A DNA stretch of 64,000 nt. It comes from Mycobacterium sp. Root265. Lineage in GTDB: Bacteria; Actinomycetota; Actinomycetes; Mycobacteriales; Mycobacteriaceae. The translations under genes and the position numbers were made by a program. Positions 17,781-26,164 of the stretch are shown here, piece by piece. The stretch's first letter is position 1; each line of letters begins with the position of its first letter. Where the stretch lies: positions 501,010 to 565,009 of the forward strand of contig NZ_LMJA01000031.1 in assembly GCF_001428895.1 (NCBI RefSeq). The letters are read 5' to 3'. Under the pieces are notes generated by a model. That model saw nothing but the letters and a program-made list of their open reading frames with translations. It searched no databases and was not told where the DNA came from.

Positions 17781-18794
17781 ATGGACCACATCACCTTCGT
17801 CCCGTCGCCCGACCAGTTCGCGTTCACCTTCGGCGGCGCCGATCCGGTGCTGCGCATCAAGGCGCCCACGGTGCTCACGTTGTGGGCCGAGGACGCCTAC
17901 GGTGGCCGGATCACCAGCGCAGACGATGTGGCCAGCAGCGCGCTGGACACCGAGGACCTCAATCCGCAGACCGGACCGTTCTGGATCGAAGGTGCCGAAC
18001 CCGGGGACACCCTGGCCGTGCATCTGGTGGATCTGACGCCGGCGCGCAGCTGGGGCGCGTCGACGCTCATCCCGTTCTTCGGCGGGCTGACCAGCGTGCC
18101 GGTGAGCCCGACGCTGCAGGATCCGCTACCCGAACGCACCTGGATCTACGAATACGACTCGGCGGCGCGCACTGTCGGGTTCTCGGCGAAGGGCAGCAAT
18201 TTCGAGGTGGCACTGCCCGCCAACCCGATGCTCGGCACCGTCGGCGTCGCGCCCGCCCGCCGGGAGGTACGCACCTCACTGGTACCCGATGTGTTCGGCG
18301 GCAACATGGACACCCCGGAGATGACCGCGGGCGCCACCTGCTACCTGCGGGTGAACGTGCCGGGTGCGCTGTTCTCCCTCGGCGACGGTCACTACCGCCA
18401 GGGTGAGGGCGAGTCGTGCGGCACCGCAGTGGAGGGTGCGATGAACGTGACCGCGATCGTCGAACTGATCAAGGGCGGCGGACCCGCCTGGCCCCGACTG
18501 GAGACCGACACCCACCTGATGTGCATCGGATCCGGGCGCCCACTGGAGGAGGCGTGGCGCGCGGGGCAGGTCGAGATGATCACCTGGCTGGGCGAGCTGT
18601 ACGGGCTGGACCGGTTCGACGCCTACCAGTTGCTCACCCAGATCTCGTTGGCGCCGATCGCCAACGTGGTGGACACCAACTACAGCGCGGTGACCAAGAT
18701 CGACAAGCGGCTGCTGCCCAACGCCGCCGCGTACGGCGGCGTACACAGCGAACTGCGCTCAGCGGCAAAGTCATTCGGAACCATCACGTACTAG
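17781..18794 (+). CDS. Acetamidase/formamidase family protein (FmdA/AmdA type)
   Basis: 337 residues, unrelated in fold to AmiE. Family features include EPGDTLAVHLVDL, a conserved MLGTVGVAP, the GGNMDTPEMTAGATCYLRV metal-site region, LFSLGDGHYRQGEGESCGTAVEG, and a late TDTHLMCIG. It should hydrolyse formamide or small amides. It is shorter than the roughly 400-residue acetamidases and belongs to the smaller members of the family. It follows the MarR gene on the same strand and is 12 bp upstream of an SDR gene. Confidence 0.88.
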   Translation: MDHITFVPSPDQFAFTFGGADPVLRIKAPTVLTLWAEDAYGGRITSADDVASSALDTEDLNPQTGPFWIEGAEPGDTLAVHLVDLTPARSWGASTLIPFFGGLTSVPVSPTLQDPLPERTWIYEYDSAARTVGFSAKGSNFEVALPANPMLGTVGVAPARREVRTSLVPDVFGGNMDTPEMTAGATCYLRVNVPGALFSLGDGHYRQGEGESCGTAVEGAMNVTAIVELIKGGGPAWPRLETDTHLMCIGSGRPLEEAWRAGQVEMITWLGELYGLDRFDAYQLLTQISLAPIANVVDTNYSAVTKIDKRLLPNAAAYGGVHSELRSAAKSFGTITY

Positions 18795-18806
18795 GGAAGG
18801 CACCTC

Positions 18807-19559
18807 ATGGATCTCGGACTCAACGGCAAGCGCTTCGCGGTCACCGGCGGCACCCGCGGCATCGGACGGGCCGTGGTGGAGGGGCTGATCGCCGAGGGCG
18901 CCAAGGTTGCGTTCTGCGCGCGCACCTCCGAGGACGTGGCGCAGGCACAGAAGGAACTCGGCGGCGACGCCCTCGGCTCGGCGGTCGACGTGGGCGCCAC
19001 CGCGACGTTGGCGGCGTGGGTGGACGCCACCGCCGACGCGTTCGGCGGCCTGGACGGCGTGGTGGCCAACGTCAGCGCGCTGGCCATCCCGGACTCGGCG
19101 GAGAACTGGCGCACCACCTTCGAGGTCGACCTGATGGGCACCGTGGGTCTGGTGGACGCCGCGCTGCCGTATCTGGAGGCGTCCGGCGCCGGATCGATCG
19201 TGACGATCTCCAGCGTGTCCGGACGGGAGGTGGACTTCGCGGCGGGACCGTACGGCACGATGAAGGCCGCGATCATCCACTACACGCAGGGGCTCGCGTA
19301 TCAGCTCGCCGGAAAGGGTGTGCGCGCCAACACCGTCAGCCCGGGTAACACCTACTTTCCCGGCGGGGTGTGGCCGTCCATCGAGCAGAACAACCCGGAA
19401 CTGTTCGCCACCGCACTGGCCCTCAATCCGACCGGCCGGATGGCGACCCCGCAGGAAGTGGCCAACGCGGTGGTGTTCCTGTCGAGTGAGGCGGCGAGCT
19501 TCATCACGGGGACGAATTTGCTCGTCGACGGCGCGCTGACCCGCGGCGTCCAGTTCTGA
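18807..19559 (+). CDS. Short-chain dehydrogenase/reductase
   Basis: 250 residues, classical SDR: cofactor-binding TGGTRGIGRA near the N-terminus, an NVSA segment in place of the usual NNAG, the catalytic Ser region ISSVSG and YGTMK as the YxxxK motif. It follows the FmdA-type gene by 12 bp, so it is presumably cotranscribed, perhaps acting on a substrate linked to amide breakdown. The substrate is unknown. It ends 13 bp from the convergent DapB-like gene. Confidence 0.85.
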   Translation: MDLGLNGKRFAVTGGTRGIGRAVVEGLIAEGAKVAFCARTSEDVAQAQKELGGDALGSAVDVGATATLAAWVDATADAFGGLDGVVANVSALAIPDSAENWRTTFEVDLMGTVGLVDAALPYLEASGAGSIVTISSVSGREVDFAAGPYGTMKAAIIHYTQGLAYQLAGKGVRANTVSPGNTYFPGGVWPSIEQNNPELFATALALNPTGRMATPQEVANAVVFLSSEAASFITGTNLLVDGALTRGVQF

Positions 19560-19572
19560 AAAGGCCAGCGGG

Positions 19573-20634
19573 TCACGCATCTCCAGCCGGCCGGACCAGC
19601 CCACGCGGCCGGACCAGCCCCAGACCCAGATGGGTGACCCAGCCCGGTGCGGCGTCGCATACCGCGGGGATGGTGTTGATGGCACCCATCGCTGTCCAGT
19701 CATAGCCGGGATGGGCCATCGTCCCGTCCGGCCGGTTGACCCCCTTGAGGGTCAGTTCGGTCGGTGGATCTCCGTCGATGACGATCTCGTAGCGGGTCTC
19801 GCCCCAGTCCCACGGCGGATCCAGTTTGTCCGGCCCCGCGGTGACATAGATGGCGTGGAAGACGATCAACGGCCGGCCGTCCACCCATGCCGTCCATTCG
19901 TGTCGCTGCGCGGCGACCGTGCCCACCGCGATCGCTCCCTCGTCGTGCGCAATGGGTTCCCGCGCTGTCGCGACGTCGATCTCGGCGGCGGTCACCTCGT
20001 CGATGGTGACGCCGAGGCCGTCGGCGATCATGTACATCGACTGCGCGAAGAACGGCACTCCGAGGCCGAGAATCGTCGGCTCGGTCAGGAATGCGTCCTT
20101 GTCCTTGCCGAACCCCATCCAGTCGATGTGGTCCAGCGGCGCATCCTTGATGACGTCGACGACTTCGTACACCTGGATGGTGTCGATCCTGCTCATCACC
20201 CGGGCCAGGGTGAGCGGAAGGACGTCACCGGCGTAGCCGGGGTGGATGCCGCCGCCGTGGAAGGAGGTACCACCGTCGGCGCAGGCGGCGCGGATCTGGT
20301 CACCGGCGTCCGCGAAATCCGGTGACGGATAGAAGAACCCGCTGGTAGTGACGACATTCTTGCCGGAACGCAGTATTCGGCAGACGGTGGCGACGTCCAT
20401 GATGATGGGGGTGTAGAACACGCAGTCGGCGTCCAGGGCCAGGACGGCGTCGACATCGTCGGTGGTGGTGACCCCGGTCGCAGCGATGCCGACAATGTCG
20501 CCGGCATCCAGACCCACCTTCTCCGCGGAGTGCACCAGCACTCCGATGAGATCGAACACCGGATTGTCGGCGAAATGCCGAAGACCGACCTGTCCGACGT
20601 CACCGGTCATCCACTGGATCACCCGATAACTCAT
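19573..20634 (-). CDS. DapB-like NAD(P)-dependent oxidoreductase (second of tandem pair)
   Basis: 353 residues. The N-terminus (YRVIQWMTGDVGQVGLRHF) is a Rossmann motif resembling dihydrodipicolinate reductase and 2,4-diaminopentanoate dehydrogenase, followed by a conserved GGIHPGYAGDVLPLTLARVM segment. The ATG at 20634 overlaps the stop of the preceding paralogue by 4 bp. It is the last gene of a long leftward operon led by small membrane proteins and an AAA/VWA pair. The substrate is unknown; lysine biosynthesis is unlikely because there are two diverged copies in an accessory operon. Confidence 0.8.
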   Translation of the reverse strand: MSYRVIQWMTGDVGQVGLRHFADNPVFDLIGVLVHSAEKVGLDAGDIVGIAATGVTTTDDVDAVLALDADCVFYTPIIMDVATVCRILRSGKNVVTTSGFFYPSPDFADAGDQIRAACADGGTSFHGGGIHPGYAGDVLPLTLARVMSRIDTIQVYEVVDVIKDAPLDHIDWMGFGKDKDAFLTEPTILGLGVPFFAQSMYMIADGLGVTIDEVTAAEIDVATAREPIAHDEGAIAVGTVAAQRHEWTAWVDGRPLIVFHAIYVTAGPDKLDPPWDWGETRYEIVIDGDPPTELTLKGVNRPDGTMAHPGYDWTAMGAINTIPAVCDAAPGWVTHLGLGLVRPRGLVRPAGDA

Positions 20635-21704
20635 CGCCTCAAGCCTTTCGACAACACGCCGCGGCCAACGATGGTGGGCAGGTCCAAAAAGGTGCGGATC
20701 CCCGGCACGGCGGCGCAGACCGGAGCGATCGCGTGGACGGCGTGCATCGCAGTGCCCAGACACCCCTGATCGGTGTCATCCTCGTCGTGGATGGCGATCC
20801 GCGATTCCAGCACCATCGACGGCGCCCCCTCGACGGTCACCTTCCAGCCTCGCCCGTTCGGCCAGTCCGGCGCCTGCTCGGCGCCGAGCCGGGTGATGTG
20901 TTCGACGGTCAGTGCCCGCCTGCCCTCGATCACCGCAGTATAGGAGAAGCGCTGCGCCGAAACGGTTCCCGCTTCGATGCGGCCCGCCTTGACATCGATC
21001 GGCGTGTCGGTGACCGCCACCTCGCGCTCCCAGATGTAGTCGTCGATCGTCGCGCCAAGGCCCTCCGCCAGCAGCATGAGCGGCGCCTTGAAGGACAGTC
21101 CGCCGATCGCCGCCTCGTCCATCGGCACCCGCTCATCGGGTGGTTTGCCGAAGCCCATCACCTCGAACAATACGAACGGCACGTTGTAGGTGGAGTAGTC
21201 CATCAGCTCCTGCACCAGCAGCGAGTCGATGTGCCGGAACAGTCCGGACATCGTCAGCGGGAGCACCTCCGCAGCCCAGCCCGGTTGAATTCCGGTGGCG
21301 TGGAAAGAACTTCGGCCCTCCTGGCAGGCCGTCTCCAGCCGCTGCGTCACGTCGTCGCCGGCGCTCTGCGGATAGATCCACGCGGTGACGGCGGTGGACA
21401 CCACGTTCTTGCCGGAGGCCAGCAGCCGGCAGATATCGTCCAGCGCGACAGGTGGATTCCACTCGCCCTCGGCCATGTAGAGCACACAGTCGGCCTCGAG
21501 CGCGAGGATCTCGTCGACATCGGTGGTGGCCAGGATGCCGATCTCACCGATTCCGGCGACGTCGCCGATATCGCGTCCTGCCTTCGCCTCGTTGTACACC
21601 CGGGCACCGACGAGTTCGAGATCGGGATGGTCGTGCACCGCGGCCAATGCATGGGTGCCGACATTGCCGGTGGCCCACTGGATCACCCGCAGTTTCGGGC
21701 CCAT
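20631..21704 (-). CDS. DapB-like NAD(P)-dependent oxidoreductase (first of tandem pair)
   Basis: 357 residues, paralogous to its downstream neighbour: KLRVIQWATGNVGTHALAAV Rossmann start, GKNVVSTAVTAWIYP, and TGIQPGWAAEVLPLTMSGLF. The start at 21704 lies one base from the stop of the upstream 135-residue membrane protein gene, and its stop overlaps the next start by ATGA. This tight coupling ties the reductases to the membrane protein genes. Function is unknown; heterodimer formation by the two paralogues is possible. Confidence 0.8.
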   Translation of the reverse strand: MGPKLRVIQWATGNVGTHALAAVHDHPDLELVGARVYNEAKAGRDIGDVAGIGEIGILATTDVDEILALEADCVLYMAEGEWNPPVALDDICRLLASGKNVVSTAVTAWIYPQSAGDDVTQRLETACQEGRSSFHATGIQPGWAAEVLPLTMSGLFRHIDSLLVQELMDYSTYNVPFVLFEVMGFGKPPDERVPMDEAAIGGLSFKAPLMLLAEGLGATIDDYIWEREVAVTDTPIDVKAGRIEAGTVSAQRFSYTAVIEGRRALTVEHITRLGAEQAPDWPNGRGWKVTVEGAPSMVLESRIAIHDEDDTDQGCLGTAMHAVHAIAPVCAAVPGIRTFLDLPTIVGRGVLSKGLRR

Positions 21705-21705
21705 C

Positions 21706-22113
21706 TCAGCCACCTTGCTCGGCGAGCCGGGCCTGGCGTGCCTCGTACCGGTCGACCAGCTCGCGGAATCCGAGCCGGTCGTACTGCGGGATGGGTTGGA
21801 TGCCCCAGACATCGCGGGCGGTGTCCTTGCCCTCGGCGCCTTCCGGCGGCCCCAGCGGCGGATAGGGGAACTTGCACTCCAGGGCGTCATCGGAGTACCG
21901 CACCTTGAGCAGTTCACTGCAGATCTGGGTGAGGCTCAGCGTCGGGTAGCCGTAGTAGACCGCCATGAACGGCAATGTAAAGGCCCCCTCGATGACGAGC
22001 GCGATCAGGCACACCAGCACCGCGCGTTTGATGTACTTGTGCATCCGTGCGTAGTAGGGCGTGGTGCCCGGCGGCAGATCTTCGGCGGTTGTTTCGGCTT
22101 GCGGTGTTGTCAC
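21706..22113 (-). CDS. Single-span membrane protein of unknown function
   Basis: 135 residues, not recognised. The N-terminus is polar and acidic ([11 protein letters not shown]), followed by a basic stretch (HKYIKR) and one transmembrane segment at about residues 31-53. The remaining 80 residues are outside or inside the membrane with Cys65 and Cys80 and a proline-rich [10 protein letters not shown] segment. It lies 12 bp after the 229-residue membrane protein gene and 1 bp before the first reductase gene. It may be an accessory subunit of a membrane complex. Confidence 0.7.
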   Translation of the reverse strand: MTTPQAETTAEDLPPGTTPYYARMHKYIKRAVLVCLIALVIEGAFTLPFMAVYYGYPTLSLTQICSELLKVRYSDDALECKFPYPPLGPPEGAEGKDTARDVWGIQPIPQYDRLGFRELVDRYEARQARLAEQGG

Positions 22114-22125
22114 GGTGTCACTCCT

Positions 22126-22815
22126 TCAGTCCGTGAAGATTTCGCGATTCACCGTGTGCAGGTACGGGATCGCGAGGAACGGGGTGATGTAGAAGATGTC
22201 GTAGAGCCACCAGCCGATGACGGGGAAGATGACGCCCGCGAACCGAACATCGGCGAACATCGTCATGTTGAAGACATAGACGCTCCAGATCACGACACCC
22301 ATCCAGCAGGTGACGATCATCCACTGGTGGCCCCAGCGCTTCATCTGCAGGAATCCGATGGCGGCGGCGCAGCGCATGGCGAAGACGGTGATGATCATGC
22401 CGGCCACCATGGCCTTCTCGCCGGGACCTGCGGCGCCGCCGATCCACAGTTCGTTGTAGTGCCAGAAGTATCCGGCGTCGAACATGTGGCCCCAGCCCAC
22501 CATGAGGACCCGGTTGATCAGGGTGTGGTTGGCGACCAGGTCCAGCGCCCAGCCCAGGCTGTTGAGCATTCCGTCGATCAGCACCAGGTAGCCGATCAGG
22601 GTGACGATCATCGGGCGCACCGACAGTCCGGCGCGCGCCGCCTGCCGCTGCAGCCACACCCCGCGCATGAAGATCGGGAAGCCGATCAGCCCCGGTACCC
22701 ACATGCCCATGAGCGCAGCGCCGACGATCATCCATTTGTCGGCTCGCCGCTGGGCGAGCCGGGACTCCTCGCTGTGGTCCTCCAGGCTGACGGAGCCGCC
22801 GACAGCCAGGCTCAC
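22126..22815 (-). CDS. Polytopic membrane protein of unknown function, copy A
   Basis: 229 residues with about five to six hydrophobic segments. The GTG start at 22815 is chosen because it overlaps the stop of the 43-residue peptide gene (GTGA). A striking polar-aromatic motif in the membrane region, GWGHMFDAGYFWHYNELW, gives His110, Asp113, His119 and Glu122; with His220 near the C-terminus these could bind metal. The C-terminal third (TMFADVRFAG through HTVNREIFTD) is almost identical to that of the paralogue at 26165-26857. A distant relation to AveC-like membrane cyclases is possible but I cannot establish it. Confidence 0.75.
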   Translation of the reverse strand: MSLAVGGSVSLEDHSEESRLAQRRADKWMIVGAALMGMWVPGLIGFPIFMRGVWLQRQAARAGLSVRPMIVTLIGYLVLIDGMLNSLGWALDLVANHTLINRVLMVGWGHMFDAGYFWHYNELWIGGAAGPGEKAMVAGMIITVFAMRCAAAIGFLQMKRWGHQWMIVTCWMGVVIWSVYVFNMTMFADVRFAGVIFPVIGWWLYDIFYITPFLAIPYLHTVNREIFTD

Positions 22816-22943
22816 AGATACCACCAGCCGCGTTCGAATGACATGTAGAGCTGGATGAGGAACATCGTGAGCAGGTAGCCGTAGATGGCGATCTGGAACA
22901 CGATGAGCGCCCGCTTACGCTTCTTCTCTTTCTGGTCGACCAT
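22812..22943 (-). CDS. 43-residue single-span membrane peptide
   Basis: A short gene between the AAA ATPase and the polytopic membrane protein. Translation from the ATG at 22943 gives a basic N-terminus (MVDQKEKKRKR), one hydrophobic helix (residues about 12-35) and an aromatic tail (FERGWWYL). The stop overlaps the GTG of the next gene by 4 bp, and the start is 15 bp from the ATPase stop, so it sits exactly where an operon gene should. Single-helix subunits of this kind are common in membrane oxidoreductase complexes. The function is unknown. Confidence 0.7.
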   Translation of the reverse strand: MVDQKEKKRKRALIVFQIAIYGYLLTMFLIQLYMSFERGWWYL

Positions 22944-22957
22944 GGCGAAATCCCTTC

Positions 22958-23749
22958 TCAGAGTCTGTCGGCGGCGAGGAGGCCTGCTGCCGCGATTTCC
23001 CGGAGCCCCTCACTGATGGCTCCGTCGGTGCTCAATGGTGCGAGGATGCACGCTTCGGCGGCCTCCAACTCGCCGGCACCGGCGGCGATTAGCTGGGCGG
23101 CGGTGACGAGCACCCGCGTCGACGGCGGCTCGAAGTGGAAGGCTTCATCCGCGGTGCGGATGGCGTTGGCGCACTGCACGAGCCGCCGGGCCGCCGCTGG
23201 GTCGATACCCGTTTCGGAGACCACGGCTTGGGCTTCCCGTTCCGGTGGCAGGTAGCTCATCGGCAGCGTCGCGAAACGCTGCCGGAAGGACGGCTTGAGT
23301 TCCTTCAATGAGCTGCGGTAGGCCGGATTGTAGGAGCACACGAGCATGAATTCATCTGGTGCCGAGACGACTTCGTCGGCGCGGTCGAGATAGAGGGTGC
23401 GACGGTGGTCGGTCAGTGAGTGCAGGATGGCCAGCGAGTCGTGGCGCGCCTCGACGACCTCGTCGAGGTAGCAGATGGCCCCGGTCTTGACCGCTCTGGT
23501 CAGGGGTCCGTCGGTCCAGATCACGTCACCACCGGTGACCATGAAGCGGCCGACGAGATCGGAGCTGGTCAGGTCGTCGTGGCAGCTGATGGTCACGACG
23601 GGTCGGCCGAGCAGGGACCCCATGTGTTCGACGAACCGGGTCTTCCCGCAGCCGGTGGGCCCGGTGAGCATGACCGGAATCTTGCGAGTGAAGGCCTGCT
23701 CGAAGAGCTGCACCTCGTTGCCGTTGGAATAGTATGTCTCGCTACTCAT
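22958..23749 (-). CDS. MoxR-type AAA+ ATPase of the CbbQ/NirQ/NorQ group
   Basis: 263 residues, a single AAA+ module: Walker A LTGPTGCGKTRF, Walker B AICYLDEVVEARHD, sensor-1 region LVCSYNPAYRSS and RQRFATLPM. Start at 23749 (MSSETYYSNG). These ATPases pair with VWA proteins to insert metal or remodel client enzymes such as nitric oxide reductase (NorQ/NorD) and Rubisco (CbbQ/CbbO). Here it follows the VWA gene by 13 bp, but no nitric oxide reductase or Rubisco gene is present; the client is probably the adjacent membrane proteins. Confidence 0.87.
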   Translation of the reverse strand: MSSETYYSNGNEVQLFEQAFTRKIPVMLTGPTGCGKTRFVEHMGSLLGRPVVTISCHDDLTSSDLVGRFMVTGGDVIWTDGPLTRAVKTGAICYLDEVVEARHDSLAILHSLTDHRRTLYLDRADEVVSAPDEFMLVCSYNPAYRSSLKELKPSFRQRFATLPMSYLPPEREAQAVVSETGIDPAAARRLVQCANAIRTADEAFHFEPPSTRVLVTAAQLIAAGAGELEAAEACILAPLSTDGAISEGLREIAAAGLLAADRL

Positions 23750-23762
23750 CTGTCTCCCGATG

Positions 23763-25295
23763 TCATGAATTGACCAGCTCCCGGTGGACGTGCGCCAGCA
23801 CACGGGGTAACTCTTCGATCCGCCGGATCCGTTGTGAGCGTTTGGGTCCGAACACCTCGGGAAGCGGGTCGACCCGCGTCGGTCCCACGCCGACGTAGTA
23901 GACGGACACGCCGGCGTCGTTGGCCTCCTCGACCGCATGCGCGGCATCCGACCAGGCGTAGCGGCCCTCGTAACCTTCATCGGAGATCATCCCGTCACCG
24001 ATGATGATGAGCAGTCGGCGCTCCGAGGGCTGTGCGAGCAGCCTGCCGGTCAGGTGACGGATGGGCGCGCCGAGTCGGGTATAGCCGCCGGTGGACAGCC
24101 CCAGACCGCTGGGCGGGACGAACCGTACTTCCGGGAAGTCCTTGAGGCAGCGCACTTCCACGCGATGGCGGGTGTTGCCGGTGAACACGAAGATGCCGTG
24201 CCGTTCCCGCGCCTGGGTCATCGCCCGCGACAGTGCATCGGCGCAGGCCAGTTCCAACCGGAACACCCGGCCCCCGTGGACACCCAGCGATGAGCTGGCG
24301 TCCAGCAGCAGCGCTGTGCTGACATCGCGGTTGCTGGGTAGCAGTTCCCGGAACAGGCGTGGCTCGGCGGCTTCCCCGGTGCGCAGGTCCACGTAATGGC
24401 GTACGTACTGGTCGATGTCGAGATCCGAGCCGTCCTCCAGGCGGCTGATCATGGCGCGATGGGTGTTCTCCTGGAACCACTTGCGCAGATCGGCCGAAGC
24501 CGTCTTCGCGGCATCGACACGGCTGTCGCGGGCCAGTTCCAGAACCGCCACGTGGTCGGGCAGGAAGCGTTTCGTCCAGGCGTTCCACTCCGGGTACGGG
24601 ATGCCCGGCCGGTGCTCGGGGGTGACATCCACATCGTTGTCCTGCGGGCGGCTCGGTGGCGGCAGATTCGGGTTGCGCACGCCGCCGTCACCGCCCACCG
24701 GTACCGAGTAGGGCCGGGGCATCCGCTTTTGCGTCGTGGTCCACGGCATCCTGCCGAATTGGCGCCGCAGCTTGTCGACCAGTCCTGTCGGTGTCGTGTA
24801 GATCGCGGGCAACCGCCCCAACAGCGGGTGGACGGTGAGCCCGTCGGCGCTGCGGGCCAGCGCGATCGCGCGGCTGATCATCGTGTGGGCATCCTGCTGC
24901 GGGTCGGACGGCTTCAGTTCGGGCAGCAGCCGGGCGCATTCGGGCATCAGCCCCGGCCACCTCGAGGCGATCCAGCCCAGCGAGACACCCGCCTCCACGA
25001 GGGTCAGGGCGCGTATCTCGCGTGCCGACAGTTCGTCGATCCGGTATTCGCCGACGCGGTCCTTGGATGACGAACATTGCAGGGCGATACCGCATGTCAG
25101 CGAACGGCGTGTCCAGTCCGCACCGAGCTGCGGGTAGGGCACGTGGATGAACGTGCGCGACGAGTTCAGGCCGAACCCGCGGTGTTCCCCGGTGACCAGC
25201 CGGACACCCGCGCGACGCTCTTCGCTCAGTGCGACCGCGGTGAGCGAGCAACTGCGTTCCAGCGCCATCGCCGAGGTGTCATCGAGATCAGCCAT
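23763..25295 (-). CDS. VWA-domain protein, NorD/CbbO-like
   Basis: 510 residues. The C-terminal von Willebrand A domain begins with an intact MIDAS motif, LLLDASSSLG (DxSxS), followed by HGIFVFTGNTRH, a TGGYTRLGAPIRH threonine loop and LLIIIGDGMISDEGYEG. The N-terminal half is an unassigned helical region with a proline-rich linker around residues 195-225. It is the adaptor partner expected for the MoxR-type ATPase encoded directly downstream. The upstream 34-residue peptide gene is separated by 33 bp. Confidence 0.85.
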   Translation of the reverse strand: MADLDDTSAMALERSCSLTAVALSEERRAGVRLVTGEHRGFGLNSSRTFIHVPYPQLGADWTRRSLTCGIALQCSSSKDRVGEYRIDELSAREIRALTLVEAGVSLGWIASRWPGLMPECARLLPELKPSDPQQDAHTMISRAIALARSADGLTVHPLLGRLPAIYTTPTGLVDKLRRQFGRMPWTTTQKRMPRPYSVPVGGDGGVRNPNLPPPSRPQDNDVDVTPEHRPGIPYPEWNAWTKRFLPDHVAVLELARDSRVDAAKTASADLRKWFQENTHRAMISRLEDGSDLDIDQYVRHYVDLRTGEAAEPRLFRELLPSNRDVSTALLLDASSSLGVHGGRVFRLELACADALSRAMTQARERHGIFVFTGNTRHRVEVRCLKDFPEVRFVPPSGLGLSTGGYTRLGAPIRHLTGRLLAQPSERRLLIIIGDGMISDEGYEGRYAWSDAAHAVEEANDAGVSVYYVGVGPTRVDPLPEVFGPKRSQRIRRIEELPRVLAHVHRELVNS

Positions 25296-25328
25296 GGCCG
25301 GCCCCCGGCGGTCCCACGTGCGCGCGGT

Positions 25329-25433
25329 TCAGAAGGTGCCGATATTGGAGAACATCCAGTACCAGAACCAGATGACCAGGCCGGTACCGCCCCAGGCTGC
25401 GACGTAGCGCAGTACCTCCCACAGATAGTCCAC
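25329..25433 (-). CDS. 34-residue tryptophan-rich single-span membrane peptide
   Basis: A very short gene between the TetR gene and the VWA gene. From a GTG at 25433, preceded by a strong GAGGAGG ribosome binding site, it reads MDYLWEVLRYVAAWGGTGLV and continues with IWFWYWMFSNIGTF. It is essentially one aromatic-rich transmembrane helix. The good ribosome binding site and the operon position support a real gene. Together with the 43-residue peptide it suggests small subunits of a membrane complex. Confidence 0.65.
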   Translation of the reverse strand: MDYLWEVLRYVAAWGGTGLVIWFWYWMFSNIGTF

Positions 25434-25457
25434 GGTCGAACCTCCTCGTTGACGGGT

Positions 25458-26060
25458 TCATCGGATCTCCAGGCCACGAGCCGCGGAGGAGACCAGCTTG
25501 TCGAGCATGGTGTTTCGGGCGGCGACGTCGTCGGTGGTGGTGAGCACCCCGTAGACGCCGAGCAGGAAGAACACGGCGCTGTAGAAGGCGTCGACTTCCG
25601 GGTGCACAGCGCCGTCGCGGCGCGCGCTCTCGATCTCACGGACGAGTTGCACGATCACCGCGTGGTCGGTCCAGTCTTCGGGGTCGGGCCGCGACGGCGA
25701 GAAGTGCAGGGCAAGAATCTCTTTGAACAAGATTGGGCCGAAGCGGCGCTCGATGCCGATCACGAGGGTGATCACCTCGGCCAGTGCGCTCCGCAGATCA
25801 TGCCGGTGATCGAGGAAACGGCCGAAAGCCGTCGCCACCCTGGCTTCTTCGCGACGTACCAACTCCAGCAACACATGTTCTTTGCTCGGGTAGTGGAAGT
25901 AGAAGGTGCCGTGCGCGACCCCGGCCGCAGCCACGATCGTGTTCACCTCGGCGCCGGCCGTGCCCGCCCGCTGGAACTCGGCGATCGCGGCGCCGAGGAT
26001 GCGTTCCCGGGTCTGAAGCCGGCGCGCGTCACGCTGTGTCGGCTTCAGGTGTGGCGTCAT
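25458..26060 (-). CDS. TetR-family regulator heading the MoxR/VWA operon
   Basis: 200 residues. The helix-turn-helix is EVNTIVAAAGVAHGTFYFHY, with a ligand-binding C-terminal domain. It is closely similar to the second TetR protein at 26923-27525 (shared RRLQTRERI, AAAGVAHGTF and GRF or GRY-LG-HDL patterns), so the two are duplicates. A TGACTTGAGTCA palindrome lies 26 bp upstream of its start. It heads the leftward operon that contains the small peptides, VWA protein, ATPase, membrane proteins and reductases. Confidence 0.88.
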   Translation of the reverse strand: MTPHLKPTQRDARRLQTRERILGAAIAEFQRAGTAGAEVNTIVAAAGVAHGTFYFHYPSKEHVLLELVRREEARVATAFGRFLDHRHDLRSALAEVITLVIGIERRFGPILFKEILALHFSPSRPDPEDWTDHAVIVQLVREIESARRDGAVHPEVDAFYSAVFFLLGVYGVLTTTDDVAARNTMLDKLVSSAARGLEIR

Positions 26061-26085
26061 GGTCTTCTGTTTCTAGCTCAGCGAC

Positions 26086-26097
26086 TGACTTGAGTCA
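26086..26097. promoter_or_regulatory. TGACTnnAGTCA palindrome, site 1
   Basis: TGACTTGAGTCA is a dyad with 5-bp arms and TG spacer, 26 bp upstream of the first TetR start and next to the AT-rich stretch CAATAGTATTCAC that could hold a promoter. The same dyad recurs at 26864 and, with one change, at 27640. Confidence 0.75.
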
Positions 26098-26164
26098 ATA
26101 GTATTCACAGCTTCTCGTGCCGAATTGCCTGTTCGGGGCTGATATGGAAACAGGTTGGGTGATA

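Noticed and set aside
22958-25295. Assignment of the ATPase/VWA pair as NorQ/NorD for nitric oxide reductase
   Set aside because: No norB, norC or other heme-copper gene is in the window; only the general MoxR/VWA class can be supported.
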